A DNA stretch of 64,000 bases from contig NZ_FQZG01000017.1 in the NCBI RefSeq assembly GCF_900141915.1, positions 1 through 64,000 of the forward strand. The letters run 5' to 3'. This document shows, in pieces, positions 24,059-35,641 of the stretch (its first letter is position 1; each line of letters opens with the position of its first letter). Source of the DNA: Tessaracoccus bendigoensis DSM 12906. GTDB lineage: Bacteria > Actinomycetota > Actinomycetes > Propionibacteriales > Propionibacteriaceae. The notes under the pieces are model-generated. The model made no database searches. It saw only the letters and a program-made list of their open reading frames with translations, and was not told where the DNA came from. A program made the translations under genes and the position numbers.

Positions 24059-24700
24059 TCAGCGCCCGAGTTCGCGGTTGAGTGCCCTCACCGTCATGGT
24101 CGCGGTATAGAGGTCGGCCCCGGTCAGTTCACGGTAGCGCTTGATGGCCGCAACCTCGCCGCTCGCGTGGAGCGCGAGGATCACCTCGTCGCGCTCAGCG
24201 TAGGTCAGGGGGCGTGGCGGTGTGGATGCGATCTGACGAGGCTTGCGGGTGTTGTTCATGCTCGGCCAGATCACCCAGATCCAGATCGCGGCCATCGGGA
24301 CGAGGAACCAGAGTCGGCCGTCTGCCGCCCCCGAGACGAACAGCGCGATCAACAACACCCACCACTGGGCGAACCAGGGCCTGACAGGCGCCTTTGCCAC
24401 CTCGTCCGAGTCGTCGCCCCAGTGCGGCACGGCCGGGGGTTCGGCCGGGTATGCCTGGTTCAACCCGTACGGGTCAGGGTAACCCGGTGTGGGCGACTGC
24501 CCGACCGGGGGCTGACCATGACCGGGCAGGTCGTAGAACAGCGCGCTGAGATCCGTCTCGGTGCGTGCCGCGAACGCCTTGTCCATCCGCTCGTTGTACT
24601 CCGCCGGGCTCAGTCGACCGGCGGCCATGTGGTTCTGCAGTTCGGACAGTGCGGCCTCACGCTCCGCATCGCCGATCCGCATGGAGTCATCGCCAGCCAT
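24059..24700 (-). CDS. DUF1707 membrane protein with L7/L12-like tail
   Basis: A 213-aa protein. It opens with a DUF1707 domain (MRIGDAEREAALSELQNHMA, GRLSPAEYNERMDKAFAART), then a Pro/Gly/Tyr-rich linker and two hydrophobic helices around 110-145. It closes with a segment resembling the ribosomal L7/L12 C-terminal helix pair (EVAAIKRYRELTGADLYTAT). DUF1707 proteins are common in Actinobacteria and are thought to be membrane-stress or envelope related; no reaction is known. It converges with the nSTAND gene, their stop codons adjoining. Confidence 0.8.
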   Translation of the reverse strand: MAGDDSMRIGDAEREAALSELQNHMAAGRLSPAEYNERMDKAFAARTETDLSALFYDLPGHGQPPVGQSPTPGYPDPYGLNQAYPAEPPAVPHWGDDSDEVAKAPVRPWFAQWWVLLIALFVSGAADGRLWFLVPMAAIWIWVIWPSMNNTRKPRQIASTPPRPLTYAERDEVILALHASGEVAAIKRYRELTGADLYTATMTVRALNRELGR

Positions 24701-24828
24701 TCCTCAAGACTACCGGCACTTCCACGCCGCGGCTTCTCCGCGGCTACCGACGCGCCTTGACCGGCCCGCGGCCCGGGTGGATGCCATGAAGATTGCGCGC
24801 CGACCGTACGATCATGGTGGGAGGGTAG

Positions 24829-25791
24829 ATGACCAACGACACCGCGAAGTCGGAGCTGGAGACGGCCATGGAGTCGCTGCGCAAGCGCGGCTTCATGCGC
24901 ACAGCCCCGTTGTCGCCTCGACTGATGGAACTGCTCCAACTCGATCCGTCCACCTCTCCGGACACCGCGCGGGAATACGTCCGGCGGAGGCTCATCGCCA
25001 CCGCGGATCAGCTTGACCCCACGCTGCGCACGGCCTTCCTCGTGGTCGGGGGCCTTCGACCCGATGCCCCTCCCGGCACCGGGGAGCGACTCGCCCAGGC
25101 GGCCGCGCAACTGCGGGTCTCAGAACGGACCGCACGCCGCCGCTTCGAGGAGGCCACAGAGCAGATCGTCCCGATCCTGCTCTCGACCGGCCACAGGTCG
25201 GTGCTACCCGAGATCGACTACTCCTTCGTCCACGTCAGGACCAGGTTCGATCTACGTGACGAGACCCCCTACATCGTCAACGAGCGCACGATCAGCGTCC
25301 GCTCGGACGGGATCGACCACGTGGACGAACGCATCGGGTTACCCCGGTTCAACGGCGACAACCTGTTGGTCCGGGCGCTGGAGGGCTGCAAGCTCGACCA
25401 TGCACGCAAGGTCGGGATGGGCATCTGGGACGTGCGGCTCTCGTTTCCACGTCGGCTCCGGACGGGCGACCGGCACTCGTTCGCCACGTCTTTCGAGTTG
25501 CCGGGGCGCGACGCGCTGGACCCGATCGCCGGGTTCCTGCCGCATACCGTCAGCTACGACGCCTCGGTCGAGCTCTTGTTCGGCGACCGACGCCCTGCCG
25601 CCCTTGAACGCTTCGTCTCGCCACCGCTGATGGACAGCTCGACCAGCCTCCCGGATTCGGAGTTGATCGAACCTGTGCAGGCGCACCACGATTTCACCTT
25701 CAACAAGATGCAGCCTGGGCTCTGCTACGGCGTGCGGTGGCGTTGGGACGACCAGGGGACGCAGAGCGCCAGCCTCCAAGCCCGGCAGTAG
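24829..25791 (+). CDS. HTH-containing protein of unknown function
   Basis: A 320-aa protein not recognised as a named family. Residues 50-115 are helical with a likely helix-turn-helix (AAAQLRVSERTARRRFEEAT) following a stretch found in actinobacterial regulators (LRTAFLVVGGLRPDA). The remaining 200 residues are beta-rich, with VHVRTRFDLRDETPYIVNER and a conserved-looking GMGIWDVRLSFPRRL, probably a ligand-sensing or beta-sandwich domain. The ATG at 24829 follows GGGAGGG. It is divergent from the DUF1707 gene; an upstream CCGTAC matches the repeat in front of the nSTAND gene. It could be a transcription factor responding to an internal signal. Confidence 0.7.
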   Translation: MTNDTAKSELETAMESLRKRGFMRTAPLSPRLMELLQLDPSTSPDTAREYVRRRLIATADQLDPTLRTAFLVVGGLRPDAPPGTGERLAQAAAQLRVSERTARRRFEEATEQIVPILLSTGHRSVLPEIDYSFVHVRTRFDLRDETPYIVNERTISVRSDGIDHVDERIGLPRFNGDNLLVRALEGCKLDHARKVGMGIWDVRLSFPRRLRTGDRHSFATSFELPGRDALDPIAGFLPHTVSYDASVELLFGDRRPAALERFVSPPLMDSSTSLPDSELIEPVQAHHDFTFNKMQPGLCYGVRWRWDDQGTQSASLQARQ

Positions 25792-25799
25792 CCGACGCC

Positions 25800-25833
25800 G
25801 TGGCACCGCGGAGTCGATCCTCCACGGTGCCAC
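25800..25833. terminator. Bidirectional terminator between convergent genes
   Basis: GTGGCACCG (25800-25808) pairs with CGGTGCCAC (25825-25833) between the stops of the HTH protein gene (plus strand) and clpB (minus strand). Confidence 0.8.
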
Positions 25834-25842
25834 ACCGGCGGC

Positions 25843-28410
<2,568 letters not shown>

Positions 28411-28439
28411 GTGTGTGTCTCCTAAGGATCATTTTCAAA

Positions 28440-28460
28440 GTTGAGTCTACTACACTCAAC
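28440..28460 (-). promoter_or_regulatory. HAIR operator of clpB
   Basis: GTTGAGT-N7-ACTCAAC (28440-28446 and 28454-28460) has the 7-7-7 layout of the HspR-associated inverted repeat (CTTGAGT-N7-ACTCAAG), differing only in the outermost pair, which keeps the symmetry. It lies directly upstream of clpB and also within the region before tdh. Confidence 0.88.
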
Positions 28461-28544
28461 CTCCCGACAGGAGCCGATATTCCTTCCGGGCGCCATGCGT
28501 ACCCGGCCTCTGACCGGTCCGGACGCTGTGCAAGTATGGGCTCC

Positions 28545-29570
28545 ATGAAGGTTCTCGCGAAGACGCGGCCAGGCCCAGGGCTGGAACTGATCGATGTCCC
28601 GACCCCATCGCCGGGTCCCACCGAGGTGCTGATCAGGGTCAGCCACACGGGCATCTGTGGCACCGATCTCCACATCTCCAACTGGGACGGTTGGGCGCAG
28701 AAGACCGTCGAGACACCCCGGATCATCGGCCACGAGTTCTGCGGCCACATCGTCGAGCTTGGTTCCTCTGTGACGGGCCTCGAGGTCGGCCAGTTCGTCT
28801 CCGGCGAGGGCCACTACGTCTGCGGCCGCTGCCGCGCCTGCCTGGCAGGCAAGCGGCACCTGTGCCGCAACACGCAAGGCATCGGATACAAGGTCGACGG
28901 GGCCTTCGCCGAGTACTTCGCGATGCCCGCAGCCAACGTCTGGGTACACCCGAGCGACCTCAACCCCGAGGTCGCCGCGATCTTCGACCCGTTCGGCAAC
29001 GCCGTACACGCCGCCCTTCAGTTCCCGGCCCTGGCCGAGGACGTCCTGGTCAGCGGTGCAGGGCCGATCGGGATCATGTCCGCGCTGGTGGCGAAGTTCC
29101 AAGGTGCCCGCAACGTCGTCATCACCGACCTGAGCGACGCCCGGTTGGAACTGGCCCGCAGCCTGGGCCTCACCTCGACCGTCAACGTCGGACGGGAGCG
29201 GCTCGAGGACGTCTACGACCGGTTCTCGATGAAGGAGGGCTTCGACATCGGCCTAGAGATGTCAGGCTCGGGTGCGGCACTGTCGTCGATGATCGACAAC
29301 ATGACCCACGGCGGTCGCATCGCGCTGCTCGGCACACCGTCGCGGGAACTCACGGTCGACTTCTCCACGATCATCTTCAACATGCTCACCATCCAAGGCG
29401 TCACCGGCCGACAGATCTTTGAGACCTGGTACGCGATGAGCGCGCTGCTGCGCTCTGGGCTCGACATCTCCGGCGTGATCACCCACCGCTTCCCGGCGGA
29501 GCGCTTCGAGGAAGCGTTCGCCGTGGCGGGCGACGGGCAGTCCGGCAAAGTCATCATGACGTGGCAATGA
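28545..29570 (+). CDS. tdh: L-threonine 3-dehydrogenase
   Basis: A 341-aa zinc-dependent dehydrogenase of the MDR family, oxidising L-threonine with NAD+ to 2-amino-3-ketobutyrate. Catalytic-zinc Cys38 is in [21 protein letters not shown] carries the other zinc ligands, and the structural-zinc cysteines are [15 protein letters not shown]. The NAD loop is [20 protein letters not shown]. The ATG at 28545 ([10 protein letters not shown]) gives exactly the family length; an ATG 9 bp upstream is the alternative. The product goes straight to Kbl, encoded 19 bp downstream, so the pair degrades threonine to glycine and acetyl-CoA. Confidence 0.96.
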   Translation: MKVLAKTRPGPGLELIDVPTPSPGPTEVLIRVSHTGICGTDLHISNWDGWAQKTVETPRIIGHEFCGHIVELGSSVTGLEVGQFVSGEGHYVCGRCRACLAGKRHLCRNTQGIGYKVDGAFAEYFAMPAANVWVHPSDLNPEVAAIFDPFGNAVHAALQFPALAEDVLVSGAGPIGIMSALVAKFQGARNVVITDLSDARLELARSLGLTSTVNVGRERLEDVYDRFSMKEGFDIGLEMSGSGAALSSMIDNMTHGGRIALLGTPSRELTVDFSTIIFNMLTIQGVTGRQIFETWYAMSALLRSGLDISGVITHRFPAERFEEAFAVAGDGQSGKVIMTWQ

Positions 29571-29589
29571 AACTGATTCGAGGCAGGCA

Positions 29590-30780
<1,191 letters not shown>

Positions 30781-30818
30781 GGCTGTGCTTCCGGGTGTGG
30801 CGAACGTAGGCTCCGGGT

Positions 30819-31094
30819 ATGTGCCGAAACATCCGACCGCTGAACAACTTCGAGCCGCCAGCAACCTCTGATGAGGTCCGCTCCGCCGCGCTCCAGTACG
30901 TCCGTAAGGTCGCGGGGACCACGCGACCGAGCAAAGCGAACGAGGAGGCCTTCAATCGGGCTGTCGAGGAGATCGCCCACATCACGGCGCACCTGCTCGA
31001 CGACCTGGTGACGACGGCGCCGCCGAAGGACCGCGACGAGGAAGCCGCCAAGGCCAGGGCCAGGGCGGCCAAGAGGTACGCAGCCGCCGGTTGA
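30819..31094 (+). CDS. DUF2277 family protein
   Basis: A 91-aa DUF2277 protein: the family opening MCRNIRPLNNFEPPATSDEV is present, followed by helical sequence (AALQYVRKVAGTTRPSKANE). Members are widespread in Actinobacteria and Proteobacteria and have no known function. The last codons (AAAG and the stop) are supplied by the first copy of the intergenic repeat at 31082, so the natural C terminus may have been altered by insertion of that repeat. Confidence 0.9.
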   Translation: MCRNIRPLNNFEPPATSDEVRSAALQYVRKVAGTTRPSKANEEAFNRAVEEIAHITAHLLDDLVTTAPPKDRDEEAAKARARAAKRYAAAG

Positions 31095-31157
31095 GCCGGT
31101 CCCCAGCCGCCGGTTGAGCCGGTCCCCCGCGCGAAGCGCCGGGACCGTGACGAAACC
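31082..31157 (+). repeat. Intergenic repeat: two GGTTGAGCC units plus palindromic tail
   Basis: Two 23-bp units AGCCGCCGGTTGAGCCGGTC plus CCC (31082-31104 and 31105-31127) are followed by a palindromic stretch GCGCGAAGCGCCGGGACCGT ending in GACGAAACC (to 31157). The complement of this whole block matches 250-300 nearly base for base. The first unit provides the stop codon of the DUF2277 gene. This is a dispersed, probably mobile or hairpin-forming, element. Confidence 0.8.
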
Positions 31158-31275
31158 ACTCCCCAACCCGACAAGCAAACCCGGCCAAAGACCCTGAACA
31201 ACAACACCGGGTAACGACCAAGCCAGCTCGCTGGCGCTCGCCGGGCCCAACCAACGGGTCGACCGCGAACGCTGC

Positions 31276-31360
31276 TAGGGTGATTTCTGCCGGGGTGCCC
31301 CACCGATGAGGGCTGAGATCACACCCGCAACACCTGATCTAGGTAGTGCTAGCGAAGGGA
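31276..31360 (+). promoter_or_regulatory. TPP (THI-box) riboswitch of the thi operon, with promoter
   Basis: The conserved THI-box blocks are present in order: CGGGGTGCC, then GGGCTGAGATCACACCC, then ACACCTGATCTAGGTAGTGC and TAGCGAAGGGA (from about 31288 to 31360). The thiM ATG follows 7 bases later, so the GAAGGGA end probably doubles as the ribosome site and control is on translation initiation. TAGGGT at 31276-31281 is a plausible -10. Thiamine pyrophosphate binding would shut off thiM-thiE-thiD-tenA. Confidence 0.92.
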
Positions 31361-31366
31361 GCCCAC

Positions 31367-32161
31367 ATGCAAGCCGTACTCGAAGAGGTCCGCAGATCGA
31401 CGCCACTGGTGCACTGCATGACCAACACCGTCGTCCCCGAGGTCACCGCCAACGTGCTGCTCGCCGTCGGCGCCGCGCCTGCGATGATCGACCTGCCGGA
31501 AGAGGCGGAGATCTTCGCCACAGTCGCCTCGGCCTTGCTGATCAACGTCGGAAACGGGTCGGCCGAACAGCACGAGGGCATGCGGCGCGCCGCCCCTGCC
31601 GCGGTCTCGGCCGGTCGACCGTGGGTACTCGACCCCGTCGCGGTCGGCGCCCTGCCCGTCCGGACGACCCTGGCCCGCGACCTCGTGGCACAGCACCCCG
31701 CGGCGATCCGTGGCAACGCCTCCGAGATCCTCGGCCTGGCGGGCGTCAGCGCCGGCGGCAGGGGGGTCGACGCCACCGACGAAGCAGATTCGGCGCTCGC
31801 GACCGCCCGCGAACTTGCCGCCACCAGCGGGGCAGTGGTCGCGATCTCCGGCCCCGTCGACCTGATCGTCTCCGCCGACCGCGTGACCCGGGTGACCGGC
31901 GGCAGCGACCTGATGCCGCTGGTGATCGGCACCGGCTGTGCCCTGGGCGCCACCGTCGCGGCCTGCCTTGGCGCGGCCCGCGCGGCCGGGTTGGACGAGC
32001 ATGACGCCGTCGTCGCGGCGCATGCGTTGTTCGCCGCGGCTGGCACGGCCGCGGCGCGCACGACGCACGCCCCCGGCAGCTTCCGCACCGCCTGGATCGA
32101 CGCCCTGTATGAGTTGGCCCCGGCGCAGGTCGCCGAGCTTGTGGACATCCAGGAGTCATAG
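31367..32161 (+). CDS. thiM: Hydroxyethylthiazole kinase
   Basis: A 264-aa ribokinase-fold enzyme phosphorylating 4-methyl-5-(2-hydroxyethyl)thiazole with ATP, a thiamine salvage step. Signatures: VHCMTNTVVPEVTANVLLAV near the N terminus, LLINVGNGS, WVLDPVAVGA, AIRGNASEI, and the catalytic IGTGCALGATVAACLG. First gene after the TPP riboswitch; the ATG at 31367 is the one exposed by the riboswitch ribosome site. The stop is immediately followed by the thiE GTG. Confidence 0.96.
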   Translation: MQAVLEEVRRSTPLVHCMTNTVVPEVTANVLLAVGAAPAMIDLPEEAEIFATVASALLINVGNGSAEQHEGMRRAAPAAVSAGRPWVLDPVAVGALPVRTTLARDLVAQHPAAIRGNASEILGLAGVSAGGRGVDATDEADSALATARELAATSGAVVAISGPVDLIVSADRVTRVTGGSDLMPLVIGTGCALGATVAACLGAARAAGLDEHDAVVAAHALFAAAGTAAARTTHAPGSFRTAWIDALYELAPAQVAELVDIQES

Positions 32162-32839
32162 GTGCGCGCCCTTCCCGGGGTTGCCGCCGCCATCGACTGG
32201 CGCCTCTACTACGTGACCGACACCGCGCTCAGCGGCGGCCCAGAAAAGGTCGCGGGCATCGTCGAGCAGGCGGTGCTCGGCGGTGCCGGGGTCATCCAGG
32301 TGCGCGACAAGCAACTCGACGATCCAGCCTTTACCCGCCTCACCCGTGGCTGCCTTGACGCTGTCGAACGCGCCTTCGACGCCACCGGCCGAAGGGCCGC
32401 CGTCTTCGTCAACGACCGGCTCCGCGTCGCAGAAGAGCTCGGGTTGCATTTCCATCAGGGCCAGTCCGACGGCGCCGTCGAGGCCGCCCGCGCGGCGCTC
32501 GGGCGAGACCTCCTGATCGGGCTGTCGATCTCGAACCGGGCCGAACTGCAGGAAGAGCTGGCCGACCCGACCGCCGACGTGCTCGGCCTCTCCCCCATCT
32601 GGGCGACCCCGACCAAGACCGACACCGAACCGGCCCTCGGCCTTGCAGGAGCCCGGGAACTCGTGGCCACCACCGCGGGCCGCGCAGCGACCGTTGCCAT
32701 CGGCGGCATCACCGCGTCCAACGCCCGCGACGTGATCGCCACCGGCGTCGACGGCGTCTGCGTCGTCTCCGCGATCGCGTCCGCGCAAGACCCCCGCGCG
32801 GCCGCGGCCCATCTCCTCTCGCTCTGGAGCAACCGATGA
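32162..32839 (+). CDS. thiE: Thiamine-phosphate synthase
   Basis: A 225-aa TIM-barrel enzyme that joins hydroxymethylpyrimidine diphosphate with thiazole phosphate to give thiamine phosphate. Motifs: [11 protein letters not shown] at the first strand, [62 protein letters not shown] and [18 protein letters not shown] for phosphate binding. It starts at a GTG abutting the thiM stop and overlaps thiD by ATGA. Confidence 0.95.
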   Translation: MRALPGVAAAIDWRLYYVTDTALSGGPEKVAGIVEQAVLGGAGVIQVRDKQLDDPAFTRLTRGCLDAVERAFDATGRRAAVFVNDRLRVAEELGLHFHQGQSDGAVEAARAALGRDLLIGLSISNRAELQEELADPTADVLGLSPIWATPTKTDTEPALGLAGARELVATTAGRAATVAIGGITASNARDVIATGVDGVCVVSAIASAQDPRAAAAHLLSLWSNR

Positions 32840-33678
32840 ACCCCAAGATCGCCCTCACCATCGCAGGCTCGGACCCGAGCGGCGGGGCCGGCATCCAGGC
32901 CGACCTCAAGACGTTCACCGCGCTCGGCGTCTACGGCACCGCCGCGATCGCCGGGCTCACGGTGCAGAACACGCAGGGCGTCCGCGCGGCGGCGCCCGTC
33001 GACCCGGCGCTGGTCCGAGACCAGATCGCCGCGGTCCTGGATGACCTGCCGGTCGCGGCGACCAAGCTGGGGATGCTCTCCAACGCCGCGGTGGCAGGTG
33101 TCGTCGCCGACCTGTTGGAGGAGCGTCGCGCCGACTTCGGGGTCGTCGTCCTCGACCCCGTCATGGTCGCCACCTCCGGTGACCGGCTGTTGCAGGACGA
33201 GGCCGTCGAGACGGTGCGTGACCGCCTGCTGCCGCTGGCCGACCTGATCACCCCGAACATCCCCGAGGCGGCCGTCCTACTCGGTTCGACCCCCGCCGGG
33301 CACCTCGACGAGTCGACGGCGCAGGCGCTGGCCCTGCGCGGCCTCGGAGCGCGCGCGGTCCTCCTCAAGGGCGGGCACCAGAGCGGCGAGGAACTCACCG
33401 ATGTCCTGGCCGACGCGGAAGGCGTCACGCTGTTCACCGACGGGCGCATCGACACGCGCAACACGCACGGCACCGGCTGCACGCTCAGCTCGGCCATCGC
33501 CGCGTTTTCGGCGCTGCACGGCGACACCATCGGCTCCGGCATCTCCCGGGAGGCGATCGGGCAGGCCCGGGGCTATCTGCTGCGCGCCATCGCCTCCGGT
33601 GCCGCCTGGACCCTAAGCCGCTCACCCGGGACGGGCCACGGACCCGTCGACCATCTCGTCGGAAAGGCCCGCCCATGA
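32836..33678 (+). CDS. thiD: Hydroxymethylpyrimidine (phosphate) kinase
   Basis: A 280-aa ribokinase-family enzyme carrying out both phosphorylations of hydroxymethylpyrimidine in thiamine synthesis. Features: [46 protein letters not shown] and the catalytic anion hole [15 protein letters not shown]. It overlaps both thiE (ATGA) and tenA (ATGA), so the four thi genes are translationally coupled. Confidence 0.96.
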   Translation: MNPKIALTIAGSDPSGGAGIQADLKTFTALGVYGTAAIAGLTVQNTQGVRAAAPVDPALVRDQIAAVLDDLPVAATKLGMLSNAAVAGVVADLLEERRADFGVVVLDPVMVATSGDRLLQDEAVETVRDRLLPLADLITPNIPEAAVLLGSTPAGHLDESTAQALALRGLGARAVLLKGGHQSGEELTDVLADAEGVTLFTDGRIDTRNTHGTGCTLSSAIAAFSALHGDTIGSGISREAIGQARGYLLRAIASGAAWTLSRSPGTGHGPVDHLVGKARP

Positions 33679-34358
33679 CCTGGCAGACCCGCAGTTTCAG
33701 CCGGCGCGTCTGGGAGTCGACCGCCTCCCTCCGCGGCGACATCGACGCGCTCCCGCTCCTTACAGAACTGGCCGACGGCACCTTGGCGCCGCACCGGTTC
33801 GTCGAATACCTGGCGCAGGACGACTTCTACCTCCGCGGCTACGCCAGGGCGCTCGCGATGCTGGCCACCAGGGCTCCGACCACCGCGGCCGCCGCCTTCT
33901 GGGCCTCAGGCGCGAGCGGGGCGGTGGCCGCCGAGGTCGAGATGCACGTCGCCTTGCTCAACGATTCCCGCCTCGCCGAGCTGCCACGGGCTGAGGCCCC
34001 CTCCCCGACGACCCGCGCCTACGTCTCGATGCTGCAGACGGCGGCGGCCTATGAGCCGTATGCCGTCGGCGTCGCGGCGGTCCTGCCCTGCTACTGGGTC
34101 TATGCCGACGTCGGGAGGCGGCTCGCGCACACCGCCTCCCTCGTTGACGACCACCCGTACCGCGCCTGGCTCGCCGCCTACGACGACCCGGTGTTCCAGG
34201 CCGCCACGCGCGGCGCGATCACGTTGCTGGACGATGCGGCCGACGCCACAGACGATGCCACGCGGGATGCGATGGCGGAGGTGTTCACGGCGGCGACCTG
34301 GTACGAGCAGCAGTTCTGGGCACGCTCCTATGAGTTGGAGCGGTGGCCGGTCATCTGA
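33675..34358 (+). CDS. tenA: TenA-family aminopyrimidine aminohydrolase (thiaminase II)
   Basis: A 227-aa all-helical TenA protein that salvages the pyrimidine part of degraded thiamine by replacing the amino group of aminopyrimidine with hydroxyl. The nucleophile cysteine is kept in VAAVLPCYWVYADVGRRL, marking the TenA_C group. VEYLAQDDFYLRGYARALA and the C-terminal ATWYEQQFWARSYELE carry conserved aromatic and acidic pocket residues. Its product feeds ThiD, encoded just upstream. It ends 3 bp from the convergent secreted-protein gene. Confidence 0.93.
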   Translation: MTWQTRSFSRRVWESTASLRGDIDALPLLTELADGTLAPHRFVEYLAQDDFYLRGYARALAMLATRAPTTAAAAFWASGASGAVAAEVEMHVALLNDSRLAELPRAEAPSPTTRAYVSMLQTAAAYEPYAVGVAAVLPCYWVYADVGRRLAHTASLVDDHPYRAWLAAYDDPVFQAATRGAITLLDDAADATDDATRDAMAEVFTAATWYEQQFWARSYELERWPVI

Positions 34359-34361
34359 CGC

Positions 34362-35384
34362 TCAGCAGCCGTCAAACGAGACGTCAGTGGTGAACACCCC
34401 CGCAGACATCTCGGCGATCACGTCGGAATCCTTGAGCGGCACGCTCGGCGCGTAGCTGTCGGGGCCTGCCACCCGGAAGATCAGTTCCCGGTTGCCGGTG
34501 CGAACCGAGCCAAAATACTGCATCTCGCCGTAGTTCTCCTTCTGGACCACCTTGAAGGCCGAGCCGTACAACGCCTTGACCTGGCCGACCGTCATACCGA
34601 CCTTCGCCCCCATATCCGTGCGGGTCGTCGTGTTGCTGACCGCAACGTCCGCGCGCCCCATCACGAAGAGCTTGCGGCTGGTGAGCGGTGCCGCCTCAAC
34701 ATAGGAGTCGCAGATGGAGCCCAGCTTGACGTAGCCGAGCCGCGCGTAGTTGACCAGCGTCGCGTTGCGCTGGGCGGTCGTCGAACCGATGATGCCCAGC
34801 GGACCGAGACCGTTGATGGTCAGGACGCTCTGGTCGAGGACGTGCGCCGGAATCTTCGTCACCGGAGGGATGGAACCCTGCGCGAAGCGGACGATGTTGT
34901 TGAACACCCAGCCGGACCGGCTCACGTAGCTGCCGCCCGAGGTGGCGACATAGTTGGTCCAGATGTAGGAGCGACAGCCCCCTCGCCCGGTGGCCGCCGT
35001 GTCGCACTCGGTGCGCCAACGACGACCGTTCGACGTCCAGGCCGCCGTCCCGCCCTCAACGCCGTACGCCCCCAACGGGTTGGTCTTCCACGCCGACCTT
35101 GCCGAGGGGAGGTAGGTGAGGTTGTTGAAGTGCCAACCCGTGACGCTCCTGAATCCGTTTCCGACCTGGACGACCTGCGTCGCCCAGATCCGGGTGGTGC
35201 AGCGCACGACGCTCGACGAGTACTTTTCACACTTCGTGTCCCAAAGTCGTCCGTTCTGGATGTGGCCACCCGGGGTGGTGTAGACGTCGGGCCCGGCCGC
35301 TTCAGCTGGCCGGGCCACCAGCCCGGCCATGGCGGTTGCCGCGGCGACGACACCGATCGCGATCCTGCTGAGACTCCTCATCAT
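34362..35384 (-). CDS. Secreted protein with duplicated Cys/Trp domain, unknown function
   Basis: A 340-aa exported protein with a signal peptide (IGVVAAATAMAGLVARPAEA, cleavage after about residue 29). Two homologous units of about 65 residues follow. The first reads GRLWDTKCEKY, VRCTTRIWATQVV, SVTGWHFNNLTYL. The second reads RRWRTECDTA, GCRSYIWTNYV, SRSGWVFNNIVRF. Each has a Cys pair that could form a disulfide. The C-terminal 150 residues form a separate domain (MTVGQVKALYGSAFKVVQKE) resembling small extracytoplasmic domains of the BLIP/SmpA kind, with Cys near 228 and at the end. It converges with tenA. It may bind cell wall or glycans; nothing shows an enzyme. Confidence 0.8.
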   Translation of the reverse strand: MMRSLSRIAIGVVAAATAMAGLVARPAEAAGPDVYTTPGGHIQNGRLWDTKCEKYSSSVVRCTTRIWATQVVQVGNGFRSVTGWHFNNLTYLPSARSAWKTNPLGAYGVEGGTAAWTSNGRRWRTECDTAATGRGGCRSYIWTNYVATSGGSYVSRSGWVFNNIVRFAQGSIPPVTKIPAHVLDQSVLTINGLGPLGIIGSTTAQRNATLVNYARLGYVKLGSICDSYVEAAPLTSRKLFVMGRADVAVSNTTTRTDMGAKVGMTVGQVKALYGSAFKVVQKENYGEMQYFGSVRTGNRELIFRVAGPDSYAPSVPLKDSDVIAEMSAGVFTTDVSFDGC

Positions 35385-35570
35385 GCTTCCTCCGTAACTA
35401 TTTGGAGCAGGTGGCCTCCAGGGGTCGCGGTCGGGGCGATCAGGCTCCGCCCGCGGGAGGCTTCTTACCCATCTCTACGCCTGGCCCGCGGCGCCGGTTG
35501 CACTTCAGGTAGACGAAATACTGCCGACAAGTAGCCGATAGATAACAATCTGTCGCCAACTTTGGCCACC

Positions 35571-35634
35571 TGAGCGTCTTGAGCGTCCAAGTTCGGGTGT
35601 CGGTGTGGACCAGCTTGGATCGTGCCAATTAGAT
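35571..35634 (+). promoter_or_regulatory. Candidate glgP promoter and tandem 9-bp repeat
   Basis: TGAGCGTCT and TGAGCGTCC sit in tandem at 35571-35588. Farther down, TGGACC (35606-35611) and TTAGAT (35629-35634) form a possible -35/-10 pair with a 17-bp spacer. Transcription would then start at about the glgP ATG (35642), giving a leaderless mRNA. The rest of the 257-bp gap (35385-35570) is AT-richer around 35535-35552 and shows no gene. Confidence 0.45.
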
Positions 35635-35641
35635 TGGTCCC

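Noticed and set aside
35440-35628. 62-aa minus-strand open frame upstream of glgP
   Set aside because: No ribosome site and biased random composition; it covers the AT-rich promoter region.
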